A program made the position numbers and the translations under genes. Below the pieces are notes generated by a model. It worked only from the letters and a program-made list of their open reading frames with translations, did no database searches and was not told where the DNA came from. A stretch of DNA of 8,735 nt from an uncultured Collinsella sp. (GTDB lineage: Bacteria > Actinomycetota > Coriobacteriia > Coriobacteriales > Coriobacteriaceae), in assembly GCA_900545075.1 (NCBI GenBank), contig UQXT01000084.1, positions 1-8,735 of the forward strand. Reading direction: 5' to 3'. How positions within the stretch are numbered: position 1 is the stretch's first letter; each line of letters starts with the position of its first letter. Of this stretch, positions 1 to 5,806 are shown piece by piece.

Positions 1-99
1 GTCGAGCCGATGAGTCCGCGACCCGTGCGTGTGTTGGTTCGCATGCAGGCTGAACTGGTGAAATCCCAGTACCAACGGTTAGAGTCCGGATGAAAGAGG
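1..99 (+). promoter_or_regulatory. FMN riboswitch (RFN element), 3' part
   Basis: This is the 3' part of an FMN-sensing aptamer; its 5' strand of the closing stem and first hairpins lie before the window. Visible conserved parts are the CCGCGA block (16-21), a variable stem (24-29 with 40-45), a hairpin ACTGG/CCAGT (54-58 with 66-70) around the loop TGAAATC, and then the CGG-TTAGAGT-CCG hairpin (76-88) followed by GATGAAAG. These match the end of the known RFN consensus closely. The aptamer ends only about 10 bases before the ribU start and directly abuts its ribosome binding site (AGGTG, 101-105). There is no room for a terminator after it, so control is more likely by blocking translation initiation. 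High FMN is expected to switch the operon off. The gene behind it is a riboflavin transporter, which agrees with the identification. Confidence 0.9.
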
Positions 100-110
100 C
101 AGGTGATCTT

Positions 111-701
111 ATGTCTGAACAGTCGCAGCATATCCATTTTGAGAACACGAATAGGTGGAGCACCAAACAGCTCGTAACCATGGCGCTTATGTGTGCCCTG
201 GGCGCGCTCTTTATGTATGTGCAGCTGCCCATTCTTCCTTCGGCGCCGTTTTTGACGTATGACCCGTCGCTGGTGCCGGCGATGGTGTGTGGATTTGCGT
301 ATGGTCCTGGTGCCGGCACCGCTGTTGCCGCCATGGCGATCGTTATCCATGCGCTTACCACGGGCGATTGGGTCGGTGCGCTTATGAACTTGGTTGCCAC
401 GCTGGGCTACATTCTGCCCGCGGCTATTGTCTACCAGAAGATGCATACCTATAAGGGTGCCGTGATTGGCCTAGTGCTCGGCGTTATTGCCGCTACGGCG
501 TTGTCTATGGTCGCAAATCTTACCATTGGCGTATGGTTCTGGTATGGCTCGGTCGATGTGATTGCCCCGCTCATGATTCCTGCGGTGCTGCCGTTCAACC
601 TTATCAAGACCGTGCTCAACTCGGTGCTGACGCTTGCGGTGTACAAGGCGGTCTCCAACCTCATCACGCCCAAGAAGGACCAGGTCAAAGGCCGCGCATG
701 A
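111..701 (+). CDS. ribU: Riboflavin ECF transporter S component RibU
   Basis: Membrane substrate-binding subunit (196 aa) of an energy-coupling factor importer, predicted to bind riboflavin. It has about six hydrophobic segments (roughly residues 20-38, 55-80, 88-108, 116-140, 148-166 and 168-186). The first helix carries an AxxxA motif (A25, A29), which in S components contacts EcfT. The pattern of a proline-rich segment after helix 1, then DPSLVPAMVCGFAYGP (51-66) and PFNLIKTVLNS (161-171) resembles RibU proteins. The substrate call rests mainly on the FMN riboswitch directly upstream. I chose ATG 111 because it has AGGTG five bases upstream; the in-frame ATG at 90 lies inside the aptamer. 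The stop overlaps the ATPase start (ATGA), suggesting translational coupling. Confidence 0.88.
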   Translation: MSEQSQHIHFENTNRWSTKQLVTMALMCALGALFMYVQLPILPSAPFLTYDPSLVPAMVCGFAYGPGAGTAVAAMAIVIHALTTGDWVGALMNLVATLGYILPAAIVYQKMHTYKGAVIGLVLGVIAATALSMVANLTIGVWFWYGSVDVIAPLMIPAVLPFNLIKTVLNSVLTLAVYKAVSNLITPKKDQVKGRA

Positions 702-2602
702 TTGAGTGTCGGGGCGTTTCCTTTAGCTATGACGGTGCTGCACCGGCGCTCGATGGCATCGATCTGAACATCGAGGATGGCGAGTTTTTCTGTATCCTCG
801 GTGGCAATGGGTCGGGCAAGTCGACGTTTGCCAAGCATCTGAATGCGCTGCTGCAGCCCGATGCGGGCACGGTACGTATCAACGGCATGGATGCGTCCGA
901 CCCCGAGCTGGTCTACGACATTCGCTCGACCGCGGGCATGGTATTCCAGAATCCCGATGATCAGCTGGTGGCAACGCTTGTCGAAGATGACGTTGCGTTT
1001 GGTCCCGAAAACCTTGGCGTGCCATCGGCGCAAATTGCGCAGCGCGTACGCGAGGCGCTGAAGGGCGTGGGGCTGGTGGGCTTTGAGCGCCACGAGACCC
1101 ATGCGCTTTCGGGTGGCCAAAAGCAACGCGTGGCGCTTGCCGGCGTGCTCGCCATGGAGCCGCGCGTTCTCATTTTGGATGAGGCTTCCTCGATGCTCGA
1201 TCCGCGTGGACGTCAGGGCCTTATGAAGGCTTGCCGCGCGTTGCACGATCGCGGCATGACCATCGTGATGATTACGCACTTTATGGAAGAGGCCGCCGAG
1301 GCCGATCGTGTCGCGGTGTTTCGGGCAGGGCGCGTTGCCATGATCGGTACGCCCGAGGAAATCTTGACGCGGGCGGACGAACTTGCGCAGCTCAACCTGG
1401 ATATGCCGGCGTCGTGCTGTCTGGGCAGAGCACTTCGTAAGAAGGGCGTGCCCGTTTGCGCGCAGGTGCGTGAGGTGGATATGGTCGCCGAGATTGCGCA
1501 GGTTTATGCCGAGCGGAGCGGGGCGGACATCGCGGGGCAGCCTTCCGCATCCGATTCTCATGTGCTTGACAATGGATCCTCTGCAGCCGACGGGATAGCT
1601 GCGTCGGAGCCCGTTATCGAGATTTCGCACCTCTCGCATAGTTACTCGCTGAGCGCCCGCGAGCGCCGTCGCTGGCGTAAGCGCTCGGCCACTGCGGACG
1701 CATTGAGCAAACAGGCCCTTTGGGGCAACGATCCAAACAGCCCCTGGGCACTGCGCGACGTTTCGCTGACGGTGTGTCGCGGTGAGTTTCTGGGCCTGGC
1801 GGGTCATACCGGCTCGGGTAAATCAACGCTGGTTCAGCATCTCAACGGGTTGATTCGTCCGCAGGAGGGAAGCGTTTGCGCGCTGGGGCTCGACCTGTCA
1901 AACAAGAAAGACGCCGCCGCGGTTAAGGCCAAGGTCGGCGTGGTGTTTCAGTATCCCGAGCGCCAGTTATTTGCTGAGACCGTGGCGCAGGACGTGGCGT
2001 TTGGCCCGCGTAACCTTGGTCTGCCGCAAGACGAGGTTGCGCGCCGTGTCGCATCATCGCTTGCACGCGTGGGCCTCGACCTTGCCGCGATAGGCGACAA
2101 GAGCCCCTTTGAGCTTTCGGGTGGCCAGCAGCGGCGTGTGGCGTTTGCTGGCGTGCTTGCTATGGAGCCCGAGGTCCTAGTACTCGATGAGCCCATGGCA
2201 GGGCTCGATCCGGCGGCGCGCAGGGATTTCCTAGGGCTCATCGGTCGACTCCATCGCGAGGGTCTGACCGTTGTTATGGTTTCACACAGCATGGATGACC
2301 TGGCAAATTGTTGTGACCGTATCGTTGTGATGAACGAGGGCGCGGTGTTTGTCGAGGGAACGCCCTCGCAGGTTTTTGCGCACGCGAACGAGCTCAAGTC
2401 GATTGGCCTGGGCGTTCCTGCCGCCCAGCGTATGGCGCTGGCGCTCGCACAGGCCGGCGTGCCGCTCCGCTGCGACAGGCTTTATACGGTTGGGGCGCTG
2501 GCCGACGAGCTGGCCGGCTTGCTGCTGGGCTGCGCGGACGGACCTTTGAGGGCTCCGTGTCAGGCCGGTTCCAAGATAGCCGCGCGAGAGGAGAAATGCT
2601 AA
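698..2602 (+). CDS. ecfA: Fused ECF transporter ATPase (EcfA1-EcfA2)
   Basis: A 634-aa protein with two complete ABC ATPase domains, about double the usual EcfA length. It powers the ECF importer from the cytoplasmic face. Domain 1 (about 1-275) has Walker A GGNGSGKS (35-42), Q-loop Q84, signature LSGGQ (137-141), Walker B aspartate D161 with catalytic E162, and switch H194; its sequence is EcfA1-like. Domain 2 (about 304-634) has Walker A GHTGSGKS (369-376), Q418, LSGGQ (473-477), D497/E498 and H530, and is EcfA2-like. A low-complexity linker (about 276-303) joins them. Each domain ends with a similar ADEL/ANEL...GVP tail. Both catalytic sites look intact. Domain 2 has a basic insert near 320-349. 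The start overlaps the ribU stop and the stop overlaps the ecfT start. No frameshift is needed, so the fusion is real in this sequence. Confidence 0.93.
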   Translation: MIECRGVSFSYDGAAPALDGIDLNIEDGEFFCILGGNGSGKSTFAKHLNALLQPDAGTVRINGMDASDPELVYDIRSTAGMVFQNPDDQLVATLVEDDVAFGPENLGVPSAQIAQRVREALKGVGLVGFERHETHALSGGQKQRVALAGVLAMEPRVLILDEASSMLDPRGRQGLMKACRALHDRGMTIVMITHFMEEAAEADRVAVFRAGRVAMIGTPEEILTRADELAQLNLDMPASCCLGRALRKKGVPVCAQVREVDMVAEIAQVYAERSGADIAGQPSASDSHVLDNGSSAADGIAASEPVIEISHLSHSYSLSARERRRWRKRSATADALSKQALWGNDPNSPWALRDVSLTVCRGEFLGLAGHTGSGKSTLVQHLNGLIRPQEGSVCALGLDLSNKKDAAAVKAKVGVVFQYPERQLFAETVAQDVAFGPRNLGLPQDEVARRVASSLARVGLDLAAIGDKSPFELSGGQQRRVAFAGVLAMEPEVLVLDEPMAGLDPAARRDFLGLIGRLHREGLTVVMVSHSMDDLANCCDRIVVMNEGAVFVEGTPSQVFAHANELKSIGLGVPAAQRMALALAQAGVPLRCDRLYTVGALADELAGLLLGCADGPLRAPCQAGSKIAAREEKC

Positions 2603-3402
2603 TGGAGGCGTTCTCATTTGGCAGCTATTATCCCGGGGATAGCGCGGTGCATCGTCTGGATCCGCGCACTAAGTTGCTCCTAGGTTTCGCATTTCTGATC
2701 ACCGTGCTCACCGTCGGAAGCTTCCGCGGGCTGGTTCCGGTTGCAATGTTTGTGGTTCTGGTCTATGTCGTGGCCCGGGTGCCGCTTCGCCGCGCCCTGT
2801 CATCGATGGCGCCGCTGCTGGCGATCGTCGTGGTGGTCGCGGTACTCAATCTGTTTTCCGACCAGAGTGGCCGCACCCTGTGGCAGCTTGGCTTTTTGCA
2901 GGTGAGTGAGGGCTCGCTGCGTTCTGCGGCGTTTATGGCATGCCGTCTGACCCTGATGATGGCCGGCATGAGCGCCATTACACTCACCACGCCGACGCTC
3001 GACCTCACCGCGGGTTTTGAGCGCCTGCTCGCACCATTTGCGCGCGTGGGGCTTCCGGCGCACGAGCTCGGCATGATTATGGGTATCGCGCTGCGGTTTA
3101 TGCCGCAATTTGCCACCGAGATGAAACAGACGGCCGATGCACAGGCAAGTCGCGGCGCGCGCGTGACGGGTGGTCCGCTCGGCGGTGTACGCATGCTCGG
3201 CAGCGTGGCGATTCCGCTGTTCACCGGCGTGTTCCGTCATGCCGAGACGCTTTCGGCCGCCATGGATGCGCGCTGTTATCACGGCGAGCGGGGACGTACG
3301 CGTTTACATGCGCTTACGTTTGGCCGCGGGGATGCACTGGCAGCGGTGGCGATGGCGCTGCTGGTGACATGCGTTGTCGTTATCAATCTTCAACTCGTCT
3401 AA
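2602..3402 (+). CDS. ecfT: ECF transporter transmembrane component EcfT
   Basis: Integral membrane coupling subunit (266 aa) linking the ATPases to S components. It opens with the family's typical HRLDPRTKLLLGF segment (17-29). Hydrophobic segments fall near 24-40, 43-60, 68-85, 112-130 and 245-264. The long cytoplasmic coupling region contains the two arginine motifs that dock in the ATPase grooves: ASRGAR (182-187) and MDARCYHGERGRTR (221-234), close to the family norm. I prefer ATG 2602, eight bases after GAGGAG (2588-2593), over ATG 2596, which is only two bases from it. The start shares one base with the ATPase stop (TAATG), so translation is probably coupled. It may serve other S components elsewhere in the genome as well as RibU; this cannot be seen here. 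Confidence 0.93.
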   Translation: MEAFSFGSYYPGDSAVHRLDPRTKLLLGFAFLITVLTVGSFRGLVPVAMFVVLVYVVARVPLRRALSSMAPLLAIVVVVAVLNLFSDQSGRTLWQLGFLQVSEGSLRSAAFMACRLTLMMAGMSAITLTTPTLDLTAGFERLLAPFARVGLPAHELGMIMGIALRFMPQFATEMKQTADAQASRGARVTGGPLGGVRMLGSVAIPLFTGVFRHAETLSAAMDARCYHGERGRTRLHALTFGRGDALAAVAMALLVTCVVVINLQLV

Positions 3403-3432
3403 GCTCGATTCGAGTGCAAGAAAGGGGTCTCT

Positions 3433-3879
3433 ATGACCGACATCGATCGCACGGCTCAGCTCGAGCGCGTCTGCTCGTATCTCCGGCGCATTCCGGCGTG
3501 GTATCTTGCCACGACCGATGCAAGCGACGGGCATCAGCCCCGCGTGAGGCCGTTTTCGTTTGTCATGGTTGATGATGGCAAACTGTGGTTTTGCACGTCG
3601 CGTGACAAGGACGTGTGGGCGGAGTTGAGCGCGAATCCCAAGTTTGAGGTATCGGGTTGGAAGCCGGGGGAGTGCTGGATCGTGTTAACTGGCGAGGCTG
3701 CGCTCGAGGATGATGCATTCGTGAGCGACAAGGTGCGCCAGGCGGGCTTTAAGCACATGGTGGGCATTGGCGAGCAACACGATAGCGCCAACGACGGCCG
3801 CCTTGCGTTCTTCTCGGTCCGCAACATCGCCGCGCGGTTCTGCGATATTGACGGCAGCGAAGAGCGCCTCGAGCTCTAA
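3433..3879 (+). CDS. FMN-binding split-barrel (PNPOx-like) family protein
   Basis: Small soluble protein (148 aa) resembling the pyridoxamine 5'-phosphate oxidase-like superfamily of flavin-binding split barrels. Features seen are PAWYLATTD (21-29), RVRPFSFVMVDDGKLWFCTS (37-56), KDVWAEL (59-65) and a weakly conserved C-terminal half with FFSV (126-129). The first half follows the family pattern of a short helix, LAT strand, VRPF strand, then a GKLWF strand and TS..KDV helix. It lacks the length of true PdxH, so the substrate is unknown; FMN, another flavin or heme are possible ligands in this superfamily. It begins 30 bases after ecfT with AAAGGGG five bases before the ATG, so it is probably in the same transcript as the riboflavin transporter. 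There is no signal peptide. It is a paralogue of the next gene. Confidence 0.82.
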   Translation: MTDIDRTAQLERVCSYLRRIPAWYLATTDASDGHQPRVRPFSFVMVDDGKLWFCTSRDKDVWAELSANPKFEVSGWKPGECWIVLTGEAALEDDAFVSDKVRQAGFKHMVGIGEQHDSANDGRLAFFSVRNIAARFCDIDGSEERLEL

Positions 3880-3932
3880 TTTCCCAAATTGACTACCCCT
3901 TCCAAAAAACGGGTCAGGCGACAGGAGGAAAC

Positions 3933-4343
3933 GTGGACGGATTGAATACGGTGCTGGAGTATCTGACGTCGGTACCGGCGTGGTATCTGGCGACGAGCGT
4001 GGACGGGCAGCCGCATGTGCGTCCGTTCTCGTTTGCACAGATTCAGGACGGCAAGCTGTGGTTTGTGACGGCGCGCACCAAAGATGTGTGGCAGGAGCTT
4101 CTGCAAAACCAGCGCTTTGAGGCCACAAGTTGGTGGCCGGGCCATGGTTGGTTGATTCTGCGCGGGCGTGCGGGTCTGGACGACCGGGCTTCGAGCGAGA
4201 TGCGCGAGGCCGGATGGAAACATCTTGAGCGCTTGAGCGAGCACTATGAGGGGCCTAACGACCCCGCGCTCGTCTTCTTTAGCGTCGAGGATCCCAAGGC
4301 TTTTATCTGCAATCACGACGAATGGATGCCGGTCGAGCTCTAG
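3933..4343 (+). CDS. FMN-binding split-barrel (PNPOx-like) family protein, second copy
   Basis: A 136-aa paralogue of the preceding gene, starting with GTG behind a strong AGGAGG (3923-3928, four bases away). Shared blocks include PAWYLAT (15-21), HVRPFSF (28-34), DGKLWF (39-44), KDVW.EL (50-56), a tryptophan-rich middle (W67, W68, W73), AGWKH (93-97) and FFSV (115-118). By eye about 45 percent of positions match, so the two copies are old duplicates that have diverged rather than a recent duplication. It lacks a three-residue insertion present near residue 30 of the first copy. The two may act as separate homodimers or together; family members are usually dimers. The substrate is unknown. 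It is probably the last gene of the operon, as a long hairpin follows 37 bases after the stop. Confidence 0.82.
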   Translation: MDGLNTVLEYLTSVPAWYLATSVDGQPHVRPFSFAQIQDGKLWFVTARTKDVWQELLQNQRFEATSWWPGHGWLILRGRAGLDDRASSEMREAGWKHLERLSEHYEGPNDPALVFFSVEDPKAFICNHDEWMPVEL

Positions 4344-4380
4344 CCAGCTGGCTCATCCTAACAACTTAGTTTTCGCATGG

Positions 4381-4444
4381 GCGGGCCCCGTGTTGCCCGG
4401 CACCGTAAGGAGTGCCGGTCAATACGGAGCCCGCTCTATTTGTC
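4381..4444 (+). terminator. Long imperfect hairpin, probable terminator
   Basis: Two 23-base arms (4381-4403 and 4412-4434) can form a stem with 20 Watson-Crick pairs, one G-U wobble and two mismatches, closed by an eight-base loop (4404-4411). It is followed by TCTATTTGTC, which is T-rich but not a clean T run. The position between two operons with different functions supports a terminator for the riboflavin operon. The stem is longer than needed for an intrinsic terminator, and the T tract is weak, so a structured or repeated intergenic element is an alternative. Confidence 0.5.
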
Positions 4445-4478
4445 AATTCCTTCAAGCGAATGTGTCGGGAATGTTTCA

Positions 4479-4515
4479 ATGCATGAACGTGCAAGCTATT
4501 TACGTATTCATGCAT
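4479..4515 (+). promoter_or_regulatory. Inverted repeat, candidate arginine-repressor (ArgR) site
   Basis: Left arm ATGCATGAACGT (4479-4490) and right arm ACGTATTCATGCAT (4502-4515) are complementary except for a two-base TA insertion in the right arm; 11 bases separate them. The TGCAT and TTCA half-site words resemble arginine-repressor boxes, but the spacing does not give a standard 18-base box with TGAAT and ATTCA halves four bases apart. Its place upstream of argC, overlapping the -35 region of the candidate promoter, would suit repression by ArgR with arginine. No repressor gene is in the window. The repeat is seen; its role is inferred. Confidence 0.45.
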
Positions 4516-4522
4516 CTTTTGG

Positions 4523-4531
4523 TGCTAAAGT
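4523..4531 (+). promoter_or_regulatory. Candidate extended -10 promoter of argC
   Basis: TGCTAAAGT fits an extended -10 (TG, one base, then TAAAGT with four of six consensus bases). The -35 position about 17 bases upstream (CGTATT, 4503-4508) is poor and lies in the inverted repeat. Transcription would begin near 4538, giving a leader of about 60 bases. This is a weak call. Confidence 0.28.
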
Positions 4532-4555
4532 TTCAACCCACTTCATAACGACCGC

Positions 4556-4585
4556 TGCGAAATGCGCATCGGTGCATAAATCGCA
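4556..4585 (+). repeat. Imperfect inverted repeat before the argC ribosome binding site
   Basis: TGCGAAATGC (4556-4565) and GCATAAATCGCA (4574-4585) pair as TGCGA/TCGCA and ATGC/GCAT with a small internal loop. The repeat ends four bases before the AAGGAGT ribosome binding site of argC (4589-4595). It could be a second ArgR half-site pair or a leader hairpin that affects translation. GTGCATAAAT here shares the TGCAT word with the upstream inverted repeat. Confidence 0.3.
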
Positions 4586-4600
4586 GACAAGGAGTCTGAT

Positions 4601-5671
4601 ATGTCTTTGAAGGTTGGAATCGTCGGCGCGGCCGGATATGCCGGAGCCGAGCTCATTCGCCTCGTGCTCGGTCATCCCGAGTTTGAACTTGTTGCCATTA
4701 CGTCTAACGCCGATGCCGGCCAGCCGCTGTCCGCGGTGTATCCGAGCTTTGCTGGCGTGAGCGATCTGGTTTTCACCACGCATGACGCCCCCGAGCTTAA
4801 GAGCTGCGATGCGGTTTTTCTTGCCGTGCCGCACACGGCTGCCATGGCACAGGTGCCCGCGCTCCTTGCCGCGGGCGTTTCCTGCTTTGATCTTTCGGCC
4901 GATTACCGTCTGAGCGACCCGTCCGTCTTTGAGGCATGGTATGCCGCCGAGCACACGAGCCCCGAGCTGCTCAAGACTCGCGCTTTTGGCCTGCCCGAGC
5001 TGTTCTGCCAGGACTTAGAGACCGCTGCTTCCAGCCATGCCGCCGGAAAGCCCGTTTTGGTCGCCTGCGCCGGCTGCTATCCCACCGCAACGAGCCTTGC
5101 TGCCGTTCCTGCCGTGCGTGCGGGCTGGGTGGCAGAGAACGGCCCCGTGATTGTCGATGCCATTAGCGGCGTGACGGGCGCCGGTAAGTCCTGCAACGCC
5201 CGCACCCACTTTTGCAGCGCGGACGAGAACCTGGAAGCCTATGGCGTGGGCAAACATCGCCACACGCCCGAGATTGAGCAGATCCTGGGCCTGACCGATC
5301 GCGTCGTCTTTACTCCGCACTTGGCACCGCTCAAGCGCGGCCTGCTTTCCACGGTGACGCTGCCGCTCGCGCCGCAGGCCCTCGACACGCTGACTCTTGA
5401 GGATGTCGTCGACCATTACAAGAAGTTTTACGCCGGTCGCACCTTTGTGCGCATGCTCGATGCCGGCCAGCAGCCCAAGACGGCTTCGGTCGTCGGTACC
5501 AATGCCGCCCAGATCGGCCTTGCGCTCAACAAGCGTGTGGGCGTGCTGGTGGCGACGGGTGCTATCGACAATTTGTGCAAGGGTGCTGCGGGCCAGGCGG
5601 TCCAGTGCGCCAACATCGTTTTTGGCTTTGACGAGCGACGAGGCTTGCCCACAGTGGCGTGCCCGGTGTAG
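4601..5671 (+). CDS. argC: N-acetyl-gamma-glutamyl-phosphate reductase ArgC
   Basis: NADPH-dependent enzyme (356 aa) of arginine synthesis that reduces N-acetylglutamyl-phosphate to the semialdehyde. The N-terminal Rossmann motif is GIVGAAGYAGAEL (6-18). The catalytic cysteine is C159 in CAGCYPTA (156-163), and the active-site histidine lies in GVGKHRHTPEI (215-225). The C-terminal NLCKGAAGQAVQ (324-335) is typical. Length is normal for the longer bacterial form. The bases before the catalytic motif give Cys-Ala instead of the common Asn-Pro, a mild variant. The ATG has AAGGAGT five bases upstream. It is the first gene of the arginine cluster, followed by a folded element before argJ. Confidence 0.96.
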   Translation: MSLKVGIVGAAGYAGAELIRLVLGHPEFELVAITSNADAGQPLSAVYPSFAGVSDLVFTTHDAPELKSCDAVFLAVPHTAAMAQVPALLAAGVSCFDLSADYRLSDPSVFEAWYAAEHTSPELLKTRAFGLPELFCQDLETAASSHAAGKPVLVACAGCYPTATSLAAVPAVRAGWVAENGPVIVDAISGVTGAGKSCNARTHFCSADENLEAYGVGKHRHTPEIEQILGLTDRVVFTPHLAPLKRGLLSTVTLPLAPQALDTLTLEDVVDHYKKFYAGRTFVRMLDAGQQPKTASVVGTNAAQIGLALNKRVGVLVATGAIDNLCKGAAGQAVQCANIVFGFDERRGLPTVACPV

Positions 5672-5699
5672 CACATTCGATTGTTAACGATTTGGTAGT

Positions 5700-5780
5700 C
5701 GGGTATCGAGTTGGGCGCCACTTTTAAGCTGGTCTAGTAGTTGCGACCGGTATGGCGTGCCAGCCGATGCCCGCTTTTTT
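5700..5780 (+). terminator. Structured terminator or attenuator between argC and argJ
   Basis: The 135-base gap between argC and argJ holds a long irregular hairpin ending in six T residues. The outer stem pairs 5700-5708 with 5765-5773 (nine pairs, one G-U). After a bulged A5709 it continues with 5710-5714/5760-5764, then 5716-5720/5753-5757, and an apical stem CTGGTC/GACCGG (5729-5734 with 5745-5750). The T run is 5775-5780, one base after the stem. This is a good intrinsic terminator shape. Its position inside one pathway suggests partial termination, attenuation or RNA processing rather than the end of an operon. The argJ ribosome binding site follows only ten bases after the T run. Confidence 0.6.
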
Positions 5781-5806
5781 ATTTGATATAAGGAGTCGTA
5801 GGGACG

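Noticed and set aside
90..92. Upstream in-frame ATG for ribU
   Set aside because: It lies in the conserved GGATGAAAG end of the FMN aptamer and has no ribosome binding site; ATG 111 has AGGTG at good distance.
449..1807. Long open frame on the - strand (452 codons) across ribU and the first ATPase domain
   Set aside because: It is antisense to well-supported ABC and S-component genes, has an arginine/histidine-rich composition typical of a shadow in high-GC DNA, and shows no recognisable domain.
3889..3917. TTGACT as -35 of a promoter for the second split-barrel gene
   Set aside because: No -10-like hexamer is found 16-18 bases downstream; the stretch instead forms only a weak TGAC-CCC/GGGTCA stem.
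4407..4481. Small reading frame starting GTG 4412 after AAGGAG in the hairpin loop
   Set aside because: AAGGAG directly abuts and overlaps the GTG, the frame is short and lies in a strong stem; it looks accidental.
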